Part shown: one piece after another, positions 7,041 to 13,337 of the stretch | How positions within the stretch are numbered: position 1 is the first letter of the stretch | Layout: each line of letters begins with the position of its first letter | Source: Enterovibrio sp042096095 | GTDB lineage: Bacteria; Pseudomonadota; Gammaproteobacteria; Enterobacterales; Vibrionaceae | Direction: 5' to 3' | Assembly (NCBI GenBank): GCA_042096095.1 | Contig: JBELME010000098.1 | Coordinates: 1 to 13,337, forward strand | Length of the DNA stretch: 13,337 nt | The notes under the pieces: model-generated | The model's database searches: none | Told to the model about the DNA's origin: nothing | What the model saw: only the letters and a program-made list of their open reading frames with translations | Program-made: the position numbers and the translations under genes

Positions 7041-7594
7041 TGAGCATACTTGTCGTCTCCATCACTACCGTCGCGTTGGCGGAAATCGGTGATAAAACCC
7101 AACTCTTGTCTTTGCTGTTAGCAAGTCGATACCGCAAACCTGTACCTATCATTTTGGCCATCTTTTTCGCGACGTTATTGAATCATGCCTTAGCTGCTTG
7201 GTTAGGTGTCGTGGTTGCGGATTATCTTTCTCCTGAGATTTTAAATTGGGTGTTAGTGTTGAGTTTTGTCGCGATGGCGGGTTGGATACTTATCCCTGAT
7301 AAATTTGATGAAGAATCGGAATCGAATCACGGGCCGTTTGTGGCGAGCTTTATTGCGTTTTTCGTTGCAGATATAGGGGATAAAACGCAAGTGGCAACCA
7401 CCATGCTTGGTGCGCAATATCATGATGCGTTGTGGGTGGTGATCATCGGTACAACGATGGGCATGTTGTTGGCCAATGTGCCTGTGGTGTTGTTTGGTAA
7501 GAAAGCAGCGAATGCGTTGCCTTTGGACGCCGTGAGGTGCATTACCGCGGCAGTATTTTTGGTTCTTGCTGTGGTGGTGCTACTTAAACTGTAG
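7040..7594 (+). CDS. mneA: Manganese exporter, GDT1/UPF0016 (TMEM165) family
   Basis: A 184-residue inner-membrane cation transporter. The family has two repeated halves, each with an E-x-G-D-K/R-S/T motif that forms the metal site. Here they read EIGDKTQ (residues 15-21) and DIGDKTQ (111-117). Six hydrophobic segments are visible, with an acidic linker (near 87-96) between the halves. In Vibrio cholerae the homologue MneA exports Mn2+; the yybP-ykoY Mn2+ riboswitch directly upstream supports the same role here. The second motif starts with Asp where Glu is usual, a conservative change. The frame is open upstream to 6923, but that stretch encodes the riboswitch; the ATG at 7040-7042 gives the family's N-terminus (SITTVALAEIGDKTQ). 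No terminator follows, so the small gene at 7693 may be co-transcribed. Confidence 0.92.
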   Translation: MSILVVSITTVALAEIGDKTQLLSLLLASRYRKPVPIILAIFFATLLNHALAAWLGVVVADYLSPEILNWVLVLSFVAMAGWILIPDKFDEESESNHGPFVASFIAFFVADIGDKTQVATTMLGAQYHDALWVVIIGTTMGMLLANVPVVLFGKKAANALPLDAVRCITAAVFLVLAVVVLLKL

Positions 7595-7692
7595 TGTCAT
7601 ATTCTGGCGTATAAATGTGTGATTATCTCGACACTCCCGTTGCGAACTTCATGGTAGCGTGAGGGGAGTTAGGTTGATGTAAGGAGCACGTT

Positions 7693-7962
7693 ATGGAGCG
7701 GTTTCTCGCGATCAGTCCACGTAGTCAACTGTGGTTGTTTCACACGGCGTTAGCACTCAATATTTTGGGTATGATGCTTACCGATATGTTTATACCCATG
7801 GTGGTTGGCGCAATAGTGACCACTTACTTATCTATCGATGCGCTTATTCGTGTTCGGTATATCTTGCCGTTGAAAAAAACGTTGCAGGAACTAGAGCGTG
7901 AAAATGCAGTGTTGCGTAAAAAGATAAGTGATGTTGAGCAGTCGTCAGCGTTTGAGTATTGA
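7693..7962 (+). CDS. Small membrane protein with a C-terminal coiled coil, function unknown
   Basis: An 89-residue protein I cannot assign to a named family. A short polar N-terminus (MERFLAISPRSQ) is followed by two hydrophobic stretches, about residues 13-32 (LWLFHTALALNILGMMLTDM) and 34-52 (IPMVVGAIVTTYLSIDALI). Then come basic residues and a heptad-like, charged helix at about 60-83 (LKKTLQELERENAVLRKKIS) that should form a coiled coil, probably in the cytoplasm. A good ribosome binding site, AAGGAG (7681-7686), lies six bases before the ATG, so the gene is very likely real. It follows the manganese exporter by 98 bases with no terminator between them and ends just before a bidirectional terminator. 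This suggests co-transcription, but a role in manganese handling is only a guess from position. Confidence 0.82.
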   Translation: MERFLAISPRSQLWLFHTALALNILGMMLTDMFIPMVVGAIVTTYLSIDALIRVRYILPLKKTLQELERENAVLRKKISDVEQSSAFEY

Positions 7963-7967
7963 ACATT

Positions 7968-7998
7968 AAAAAAGGCAGCCTCGGCTGCCTTTTCTTGT
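7968..7998. terminator. Bidirectional terminator between the 89-residue gene and tusA
   Basis: AAGGCAGC and GCTGCCTT pair around a CTCG loop (core 7972-7979 with 7984-7991). The stem is followed by a T-rich tract on the plus strand and by six T residues on the minus strand (A 7968-7973). It serves the plus-strand gene ending at 7962 and tusA ending at 8032. Confidence 0.92.
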
Positions 7999-8031
7999 TT
8001 TATTTGTCGCTTATTATATCAACAGCGCTGT

Positions 8032-8277
8032 TCAAACGCCTTTGCGGATCAGGTAGCGATAAGGCGCTGACTCTGACTCTTGTGCAACGAGCGTGTGATC
8101 CATAAATCTGCAGAAGCTTGGAATGTCGCGTGTCGTCGATGGGTCATCGGCAACAATCAGCAACGATTCGCCCTCTTTCATGTTGCGGATAGTTTTTCTC
8201 ACCATCATCACTGGCTCAGGACAACGCAGACCTTCAGCGTCTAAATAGTGATCCGGTTTTTCAAATTCTGAACTCAT
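8032..8277 (-). CDS. tusA: Sulfurtransferase TusA
   Basis: TusA takes persulfide sulfur from the cysteine desulfurase IscS and passes it to TusBCD. This starts the relay that leads to MnmA and the 2-thiouridine modification of tRNA wobble bases. The protein has 81 residues, the same as E. coli TusA. It carries the signature LDAEGLRCPEPVMMVRKTIR with the persulfide-carrying Cys19, then ADDPSTTRDIPSFC and the C-terminal PYRYLIRKG. The frame is open 34 codons upstream to 8379, but that part has no family similarity and contains the promoter. The ATG at 8275-8277 matches the E. coli start; its ribosome binding site is weak. The gene is monocistronic, with a promoter at 8309-8336 and the shared terminator at 7968-7998. 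Confidence 0.97.
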   Translation of the reverse strand: MSSEFEKPDHYLDAEGLRCPEPVMMVRKTIRNMKEGESLLIVADDPSTTRDIPSFCRFMDHTLVAQESESAPYRYLIRKGV

Positions 8278-8308
8278 ATTCTTTCGTCGCATTAAAAATG
8301 TCGACCTG

Positions 8309-8336
8309 ATCATACTTATGACGACTAAATATTCAA
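8309..8336 (-). promoter_or_regulatory. Probable tusA promoter
   Basis: On the minus strand TTGAAT (8331-8336) and TATGAT (8309-8314) are separated by 16 bases. Transcription would start near 8302, giving a leader of about 25 bases before the tusA ATG. Confidence 0.5.
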
Positions 8337-8440
8337 CAGGGCTTGGATTTGTAAAATATCTGTGTAGTTTAATTAACAAGCTGTTAACTATTGTGTTGTG
8401 AACCCCTAAGCAGACAGACTTCTCCTTCTGTCGCGATACG

Positions 8441-8533
8441 GATAATAGGTTGGTTCAGCAGCTAGGCTACTCACTCATCGACTACACTCTCACCCAGTTT
8501 CTTGGGCTTCCCCGCTATATGCGGGATTTTTTT
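8441..8533 (+). ncRNA. Candidate small RNA with its own terminator
   Basis: A clear plus-strand terminator (CCCGC 8511-8515, loop, GCGGG 8521-8525, then T residues at 8527-8533) stands in the 350-base gap between tusA and the LysR gene with no gene upstream for it to serve. Transcripts from the left are stopped at 7968-7998. A second hairpin (8493-8497 with 8502-8506) sits just before it. GATAAT (8441-8446) could be a -10 box that starts an RNA of about 80 bases near 8453, although its -35 is poor. No ATG or other usable start occurs upstream of the terminator, so a short coding leader is unlikely. The layout of an unstructured 5' part, a hairpin and a terminator with a U tail is that of Hfq-dependent small RNAs. 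I do not recognise a known family. Confidence 0.4.
8511..8533 (+). terminator. Rho-independent terminator of the candidate small RNA
   Basis: A 5-bp GC-rich stem (CCCGC/GCGGG) with a TATAT loop is followed by A and then seven T residues. It points along the plus strand only and lies upstream of the LysR gene's own -10 box, so it is not the end of any protein gene seen here. Confidence 0.75.
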
Positions 8534-8592
8534 ATCTGAAATTCGGCAACATCAGTCGTGCCAGACGCATAAGCATAATGGTTGCGCTTGAG

Positions 8593-8598
8593 TATAAT
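8593..8598 (+). promoter_or_regulatory. Probable -10 box of the LysR-type gene
   Basis: A perfect TATAAT lies 29 bases before the ATG at 8628. No good -35 is seen at 16-18 bases upstream. It lies downstream of the orphan terminator at 8511-8533, so the regulator is transcribed independently of the candidate small RNA. Confidence 0.4.
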
Positions 8599-8627
8599 GC
8601 CCGCACATTAATTTGTTTGAGCTATCT

Positions 8628-9569
8628 ATGGAACTTGAAGATATTTATCGCCGTGATCTCAACTTGCTTATCGCATTGCGGGTTCTGCTGGAAGAAGGCA
8701 GTGTCAGCAAGGCTGCAGTGCGGTTAAGTCTGAGTCAGTCTGCGATGAGTCGTGTGCTGGGTCGTCTTCGTCGATTAACGGGCGATCCGTTGTTCACACG
8801 CCATGGTCAGCAGTTGATTCCAACGCAACGCGCATTGGAACTCAACACCTCGCTAACTGCGCCGTTGGACTCACTTCGGACGATTCTCTCGCCCGAGGAG
8901 TTTGACCCTGCGAATTGCGATCAGTTGTTCAAGATAGCGACGACGGATTATGCCATGCAAACCATTTTGCCGTTTGCTCTTCCGCGTATCTATGAAGAAG
9001 CGCCGAATGTATCGCTCGAGTTTGCGCCGTTGCAACACGATCAGTTGTTGCGTCAGTTAGCATCAGAAGGGTGTGACATGGCGATATGTCGATCGACAGG
9101 TGCGATTGACCCATTAGAGTCAGACAAGCTTGGCTTGGTCAGCGTGTTTTGTTTATTGGCGAAGCATCACCCATTGGTGGATGAAACCCTAACGTTAGAC
9201 GACTACCTTTCTTATCCCCATGCTGTGATAGCCATCAGTGATGGTGTTAAAACCCTGATTGATGATGCGCTCAGAGGGTACCCCAAACCCAAGTTGGCAC
9301 TGCGTGCTTATCATCTAGAAGCGGCGCTTGCGATGGTAGATTCGATTCCTTTGATCATTACAGTGCCCGCTGATCTCGCCTATTTAGTGGCGGAGAAATA
9401 CGATTTGGCGATCAAGCCGTTACCATTTGATTTTAAGCCGTTTGATTATTCGCTCATTTGGCACCCGCGCACTGAGCATTCAACGGCACAAGTTTGGCTG
9501 CGCAATTTGATCAAAGAAGAGTGCGGACGATTGATAGCGAGCCGAACGAAAGACATGGGGCTGGTGTAG
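8628..9569 (+). CDS. LysR-type transcriptional regulator
   Basis: A 313-residue DNA-binding regulator with the standard LysR layout. The N-terminal winged helix-turn-helix covers about residues 10-65 (RRDLNLLIALRVLLEEGSVS, then KAAVRLSLSQSAMSRVLGRL and DPLFTRHG). A linker helix and a two-lobed effector-binding domain follow. RRDLNLL with the DPLFTR motif places it near the LeuO/NodD/YidZ branch; the effector is unknown. The ATG at 8628-8630 gives MELEDIYRRDLNLL; a TTG five codons earlier (8613) is also in frame but has no better ribosome binding site. It is tail to tail with acuI across a shared terminator, so it may control acuI or be only a neighbour. A palindrome in the acuI upstream region is one possible target. 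Confidence 0.9.
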   Translation: MELEDIYRRDLNLLIALRVLLEEGSVSKAAVRLSLSQSAMSRVLGRLRRLTGDPLFTRHGQQLIPTQRALELNTSLTAPLDSLRTILSPEEFDPANCDQLFKIATTDYAMQTILPFALPRIYEEAPNVSLEFAPLQHDQLLRQLASEGCDMAICRSTGAIDPLESDKLGLVSVFCLLAKHHPLVDETLTLDDYLSYPHAVIAISDGVKTLIDDALRGYPKPKLALRAYHLEAALAMVDSIPLIITVPADLAYLVAEKYDLAIKPLPFDFKPFDYSLIWHPRTEHSTAQVWLRNLIKEECGRLIASRTKDMGLV

Positions 9570-9617
9570 CGATCTTGCAGACAACAGCATCGTTGCTCAA
9601 GGTCATAGGATAAGATC

Positions 9618-9644
9618 AAAAAACGGAGCGCAAGGCTCCGTTTT
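9618..9644. terminator. Bidirectional terminator between the LysR gene and acuI
   Basis: A 7-bp core stem (ACGGAGC 9623-9629 with GCTCCGT 9635-9641) is extended by A-T pairs. It is followed by TTTTCTATT on the plus strand and six T residues on the minus strand. It serves both convergent genes. Confidence 0.92.
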
Positions 9645-9665
9645 CTATTGGGTGCTGACTTTTGC

Positions 9666-10646
9666 TTATAGCTTGATCAACACGCGGCCTTTGATTTGAC
9701 CGTTAGTGATGGCTTCAGCGGCATCAGCAATTTCTTCTAAGCTGATTTCAGAACAACCGTGCTCGAAGTAACTTGCCGGTAGAAGTTCTGAAATACGTTT
9801 CCATGCTTTTTGGCGGCGTTCAAACGGGGCATAAACTGAATCTACACCCAGAAGTTTCACACCGCGTAGGATGAATGGCATAACCGTGGTGGGTAAGTCG
9901 AAACCACCTGCAAGACCACATGCTGCCACAGCACCGTCGTAATCTGTTTGTGCTAAAACGCGTGCTAGCATTTTGCTACCGACGGTATCAACTGCGCCCG
10001 CCCACAATTGTTTCTCGAGTGGGCGACCTGCATCATCAAACTCGCTGCGCTCAACAATGCGTGACGCACCAAGTTCTTTAAGCCACTCACCGTTTTCGCT
10101 TGCACGACCCGTCACAGCAACCACTTGGTAGCCCAGTGTTGAAAGAAGCGTAATGGCAACAGAGCCCACGCCACCACATGCGCCAGTGACAAGAATTTCA
10201 CCTTTCTCTGGTGTAATGCCCGCATCTTGAAGCGCTTGCACACATAGCATTGCGGTTAGACCTGCAGTACCAATTTTCATGGCTTGAGCGCCATCAAGCG
10301 CTTCCGGAAGTGGAACAAGCCAGTCAGCTTTTAAGCGCGCTTTTTGTGCCATGCCACCCCAGTGACCTTCGCCGACACCCCAGCCAGTTAATAATACTTT
10401 CTGACCTGCGGTATAACGCTTATCAGAAGACTCAACCACGGTGCCGGTAAGATCGATACCAGGAACCATAGGGAAATCACGAACGATACGGCCTTTGCCA
10501 GTAATCGCTAAACCATCTTTGTAATTCAATGATGAGTAATCAACATCAATCAATACATCGCCTTCTGGCAATTGGCTGATTTCCAATTCTTGGATGCTTG
10601 AGGTGGTGATTTTGTTTGCTTGATCCAGCACGAGAGCTTTAAACAT
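9666..10646 (-). CDS. acuI: Acryloyl-CoA reductase (NADPH), AcuI/YhdH family
   Basis: A 326-residue zinc-free medium-chain dehydrogenase/reductase, nearly colinear with E. coli YhdH (AcuI). The family reduces toxic acryloyl-CoA to propionyl-CoA with NADPH. It is used in acrylate and DMSP breakdown by marine bacteria and protects cells against acrylate. Visible landmarks are YSSLNYKDGLAITGKGRI (residues 37-54), PMVPGIDLTGTV (59-70), LLTGWGVGEGHWGG (85-98), IGTAGLTAMLC (125-135), the NADPH-binding VTGACGGVGS (153-162), AACGLAGGFDLPTTVMPFIL (241-260) and LGVDS (266-270). A Cys (157) replaces the more usual Ser in the GxxGGVGS turn. GGAGAA lies about ten bases before the ATG at 10644-10646. The gene is monocistronic, convergent with a LysR gene, and lies upstream of a possible palindromic operator. 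Confidence 0.95.
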   Translation of the reverse strand: MFKALVLDQANKITTSSIQELEISQLPEGDVLIDVDYSSLNYKDGLAITGKGRIVRDFPMVPGIDLTGTVVESSDKRYTAGQKVLLTGWGVGEGHWGGMAQKARLKADWLVPLPEALDGAQAMKIGTAGLTAMLCVQALQDAGITPEKGEILVTGACGGVGSVAITLLSTLGYQVVAVTGRASENGEWLKELGASRIVERSEFDDAGRPLEKQLWAGAVDTVGSKMLARVLAQTDYDGAVAACGLAGGFDLPTTVMPFILRGVKLLGVDSVYAPFERRQKAWKRISELLPASYFEHGCSEISLEEIADAAEAITNGQIKGRVLIKL

Positions 10647-10711
10647 GCCGTATTCTCCGGAAAGGGCAAGAAATGATGAATAGAGTGTAGAACCAAATTC
10701 GCCATGAAAAT

Positions 10712-10728
10712 AATGAATCTAATTCATT
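10712..10728. promoter_or_regulatory. Possible operator upstream of acuI
   Basis: AATGAAT and ATTCATT form a perfect 7-bp inverted repeat with a 3-base spacer, 66 bases upstream of the acuI start. A further ATTCAT half-site follows at about 10744-10749. The length and T-N11-A form suit a LysR-type regulator, but the region is AT-rich and such repeats can occur by chance. The rest of the 290-base gap to fadA (10730-10883) shows nothing else that I can name. Confidence 0.3.
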
Positions 10729-10883
10729 TATCTTATGCACTAAATTCATAGTCTGTTTTAATTCCGATAGTTAGGCGTAATGTTGAGCCGTTGTGAGGTG
10801 GTATTTGGTCGATATTGCGCGACATTTTCAGGCAATTTTCGGTTTTGAAACAGATGTTGGGTAGGCTATTACGTGCTTAAATA

Positions 10884-10916
10884 GAGAAAAAGCCGGACGT
10901 GGTATGCGTCCGGCTT
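10884..10916 (-). terminator. Rho-independent terminator of the fadBA operon
   Basis: A perfect 10-bp stem (AAGCCGGACG 10890-10899 with CGTCCGGCTT 10907-10916) has a 7-base loop. On the minus strand it is followed by a run of T residues (A 10887-10891). It lies 20 bases past the fadA stop. Confidence 0.92.
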
Positions 10917-10936
10917 TCAATGGGGTGTATTGCTAT

Positions 10937-12103
10937 TTACTCAACACGTTCAAAGACGGTTGCGATACCTTGTCCAAGGCCGATACACATGGTAGCAAGA
11001 CCAAATTCAACATCGTTCGCTTCCATTAAGTTAATGAGCGTTGTTGAAATTCGCGCGCCAGAACAACCCAATGGGTGACCCAGTGCAATTGCGCCACCAT
11101 TGAGGTTTACTTTCTCGTCAACCTTATCGAGCAAACCGAGGTCTTTGGCACACGGCAGCGATTGCGCAGCAAAGGCTTCATTCAACTCAACCATGCCGAT
11201 GTCATCGATGCTGAGGCCAGCGCGTTTCAGCGCCTTATGGCTTGCAGGAACAGGGCCGTAACCCATGATGGATGGATCGCAACCTGCCACCGCCATAGAG
11301 CGGATACGTGCGCGGATTGGAAGGCCGAGTGATTTGGCCTTTTCCTCGCTCATGACCAGCATGGCCGCAGCGCCATCGGAAAGAGCTGATGATGTGCCCG
11401 CGGTAACCGTTCCGTTGGCGGGGTCAAACACAGGGCGCAACCCCGCTAAACCTTCAACCGTCGTTTCTGGACGAATCACTTCATCGTTTTCCAGAAGGAT
11501 TAATCCGCCTTTCTCATCATGGCCTTCGGTTGGCATGATTTCATTTTTAAAGCGACCTTCAACGGTGGCAGCATGGGCGCGTTGGTGTGAGCGAGCAGCA
11601 AAGGCATCTTGTTGTTCGCGGCTAATGCCGTGAATGCGGCCAAGCATTTCCGCCGTTAGTCCCATCATGCCTGCAGCCTTCGCCACAGACTTTGACAGAC
11701 CTGGATGAAAATCCACGCCATGCGTCATTGGTACGTGGCCCATGTGTTCCACACCACCAATCAAACAAACCTCAGCATCGCCTATCATGATGGCGCGACT
11801 AGCGTCATGCAGGGCTTGCATGGATGAACCACAAAGGCGGTTAACGGTGGTCGCTGCCACTGAGTGCGGAATACCCGCAAGCAGCGAGGCGTTGCGCGCG
11901 ACGTTGAAACCTTGCTCTAGGGTTTGTTGCACACAACCCCAGTAAATATCTTCAATGTCTGTTGGATCGAGCTGTGGGTTTCGGGCTAGCAAAGATTGCA
12001 TCAAGTGCGCAGACAAGTCTTCCGCACGGACATTTCGATACGCTCCAGCTTTGGAGCGTCCCATTGGGGTTCGAATGCAATCGACAATCACTACGTTGTT
12101 CAT
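10937..12103 (-). CDS. fadA: 3-ketoacyl-CoA thiolase (acetyl-CoA C-acyltransferase)
   Basis: FadA is the beta subunit of the cytosolic fatty acid oxidation complex (alpha2beta2 with FadB). It cleaves 3-ketoacyl-CoA with CoA to give acetyl-CoA and an acyl-CoA two carbons shorter. The 388 residues align closely with E. coli FadA (387). The nucleophile Cys91 lies in NRLCGSSMQALHDA, His343 in GGAIALGHPLGCSGAR, and the proton-handling Cys373 in ATMCIGLGQGIATVFERV, a C-terminus specific to FadA. GVEHMGHVPMTHGVDFHPG (117-135) is also diagnostic. The ATG at 12101-12103 has GAGGG a few bases upstream. It follows fadB by 31 bases in the usual fadB-fadA order and is closed by a strong terminator. In relatives the operon is controlled by FadR, but the promoter lies outside the window. 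Confidence 0.97.
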   Translation of the reverse strand: MNNVVIVDCIRTPMGRSKAGAYRNVRAEDLSAHLMQSLLARNPQLDPTDIEDIYWGCVQQTLEQGFNVARNASLLAGIPHSVAATTVNRLCGSSMQALHDASRAIMIGDAEVCLIGGVEHMGHVPMTHGVDFHPGLSKSVAKAAGMMGLTAEMLGRIHGISREQQDAFAARSHQRAHAATVEGRFKNEIMPTEGHDEKGGLILLENDEVIRPETTVEGLAGLRPVFDPANGTVTAGTSSALSDGAAAMLVMSEEKAKSLGLPIRARIRSMAVAGCDPSIMGYGPVPASHKALKRAGLSIDDIGMVELNEAFAAQSLPCAKDLGLLDKVDEKVNLNGGAIALGHPLGCSGARISTTLINLMEANDVEFGLATMCIGLGQGIATVFERVE

Positions 12104-12134
12104 TATGTTTCCCTCTTATTCTTAATCCGTGTGA

Positions 12135-13337
12135 TTAGGCAGACTGTCGTTGGGCATCGAAGTACCCTTTGCCTTCGGCTGCTTTATCGCGCAGACCTTG
12201 CGGGACGTGGTAAACCGCGCCGAGGTCAGCAAGCTTGTCAGCCATTTCTACATAATTCGCCAATCCGATAGTGTCGAGATAGCGGAAAACGCCACCACGG
12301 AAAGGAGGGAAACCAAGACCATATACCAGCGCCATGTCCGCTTCTTGCGGCGTAGCGATGATGCCTTCTTCTAAACAGCGCACCACTTCGTTGATCATCG
12401 GTACCATCATTCGGTTGATGGTATCGCTATCACTGAATTCTGTGCTGTTGCCAACAACCGGTGCCAACAATGCTTCCACATCGGCATCCACGTCTTTCTT
12501 CGGCTTACCTTTGCGGTCGATGGAGTAGCGGTAAAAGCCAGAACCATTTTTCTGACCGAAGCGTTCATTTTCAAACATGACATCAACGCCATCTTTGTAG
12601 TCTTTTGCCATGCGCTCTGGGAAACCTTCCGCCATCACGGCTTGTGCATGGTGCGCGGTATCGATACCCACCACATCCAGCAGGTAAGCCGGGCCCATTG
12701 GCCAGCCGAATTTCTTCTCCATGATTTTGTCGACAGCTTTGAAGTCTGCACCATCGCGCAGTAACAAGCTAAAGCCAGCAAAGTAAGGGAAAAGGACACG
12801 GTTAACGAAAAAACCTGGGCAGTCGTTAACGACCACGGGGCTTTTGCCCATCTTGGCGGCGTAAGCCACAACGCGCGACACCGTTTCGTCGGAGGTGTCT
12901 TTACCGCGAATCACTTCCACCAATGGCATCCGGTGCACAGGGTTGAAGAAGTGCATGCCACAGAAGTTCTCTGGGCGTTTGAGGGATTTCGCCAGCAAGT
13001 CGATAGGGATGGTGGATGTGTTCGATGCGAGCACTGCATCTTCACTGATCATGTCTTCTACTTCACTGAGCACAGCAGCTTTGATTTTCGGGTTCTCAAC
13101 CACGGCTTCAACAATCACGTCAGCTTGTTCAATACCTGCGTAATGAAGGCTAGGGGTGATGGATGCCAAAATATCTGCCATTTTTAAGCCGTTGATTCGA
13201 CCACGCTCTAATTGCTTATTAAGCAACTTGGAGGCTTCTTTCATCCCCGTTTCTAGAGATGCCTGGCTGATGTCTTTCATCAGTACTGGCACGCCTCTGC
13301 TGGCTGATTGGTAGGCAATACCGCCACCCATGATGCC
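12135..13337 (-). CDS. fadB: Fatty acid oxidation complex alpha subunit, C-terminal part (5' end outside window)
   Basis: FadB is the multifunctional subunit of aerobic beta-oxidation: an N-terminal enoyl-CoA hydratase/isomerase domain is followed by 3-hydroxyacyl-CoA dehydrogenase. About 400 of the usual 715-730 residues are visible. They begin in the NAD-binding Rossmann turn (GIMGGGIAYQSA) and cover the whole dehydrogenase part. SNTSTIPI and GMHFFNPVHRMPLVEVIRG are present, the latter with the catalytic His of HFFNPV. PGFFVNRVLFPYF follows, then the second C-terminal domain with YGLGFPPFRGGVFRYLD. The frame continues to the last base of the window, so the ATG at 13329-13331 is internal. 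The crotonase domain and promoter lie to the right. It is the first gene of fadBA. No defect is seen. Confidence 0.97.
   Translation of the reverse strand, partial: GIMGGGIAYQSASRGVPVLMKDISQASLETGMKEASKLLNKQLERGRINGLKMADILASITPSLHYAGIEQADVIVEAVVENPKIKAAVLSEVEDMISEDAVLASNTSTIPIDLLAKSLKRPENFCGMHFFNPVHRMPLVEVIRGKDTSDETVSRVVAYAAKMGKSPVVVNDCPGFFVNRVLFPYFAGFSLLLRDGADFKAVDKIMEKKFGWPMGPAYLLDVVGIDTAHHAQAVMAEGFPERMAKDYKDGVDVMFENERFGQKNGSGFYRYSIDRKGKPKKDVDADVEALLAPVVGNSTEFSDSDTINRMMVPMINEVVRCLEEGIIATPQEADMALVYGLGFPPFRGGVFRYLDTIGLANYVEMADKLADLGAVYHVPQGLRDKAAEGKGYFDAQRQSA

Noticed and set aside
7628..7672. An imperfect hairpin (ACTCCC with GGGGAGT) between the exporter and the 89-residue gene
   Set aside because: The stem is interrupted, the loop is large and there is no T tract, so it is not a terminator.
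8278..8379. An upstream start for tusA at 8379
   Set aside because: The 34 added residues have no counterpart in TusA and cover the likely promoter; the 81-residue form matches E. coli.
9212..9220. TTATCCCCA, a near match to a DnaA box
   Set aside because: It is a single copy inside the LysR coding sequence with one mismatch to TTATCCACA and no partner boxes nearby.

Overview
The window looks like ordinary chromosome from a marine gammaproteobacterium of the family Vibrionaceae. The proteins read closely like the E. coli/Vibrio versions of GyrB, GlyQ, GlyS, TusA, YhdH/AcuI, FadA and FadB. The E. coli-type insertion is present in GyrB, and the parS sites match the chromosomal ParB consensus. 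The genus cannot be fixed from the sequence alone. Because gyrB normally follows dnaA-dnaN-recF, and three parS sites sit beside it, the window is probably close to the chromosome I replication origin (inference).

Layout. 1-963: 3' end of gyrB (+) with a strong terminator. 1005-1880: an AT-rich alpha/beta hydrolase gene (-). 1881-3678: avtA (-) with three parS sites around it (1911, 2152, 3590) and its own terminator. 3632-6679: the glyQ-glyS operon (-) for the two-subunit glycyl-tRNA synthetase, closed by a terminator. 6680-7039: a divergent control region holding the glyQ promoter and a complete yybP-ykoY manganese riboswitch, followed by a 16-codon open frame whose stop overlaps the next start (TAATG). 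7040-7962: a GDT1/UPF0016 (MneA-type) manganese exporter and an 89-residue membrane/coiled-coil protein (+), ending at a bidirectional terminator. 8032-8277: tusA (-). 8441-8533: a probable noncoding small RNA (+), recognised from an orphan terminator. 8628-9569: a LysR-type regulator (+), tail to tail with acuI (9666-10646, -), an acryloyl-CoA reductase gene. 10884-13337: the fadBA operon (-) for the aerobic fatty acid beta-oxidation complex; fadB runs off the right edge.

How the genes work together. Most are housekeeping: DNA supercoiling, tRNA charging, alanine/valine transamination, sulfur relay for tRNA thiolation, and fatty acid oxidation. Three layers are more unusual. The parS cluster makes this a likely loading zone for ParB in chromosome segregation. 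The manganese riboswitch senses Mn2+ and controls the exporter that removes it. AcuI detoxifies acryloyl-CoA, a C3 intermediate that marine bacteria meet when they use DMSP or acrylate, and it lies beside the fatty acid oxidation genes. No insertion sequence, prophage, CRISPR array, tRNA or rRNA gene was seen.
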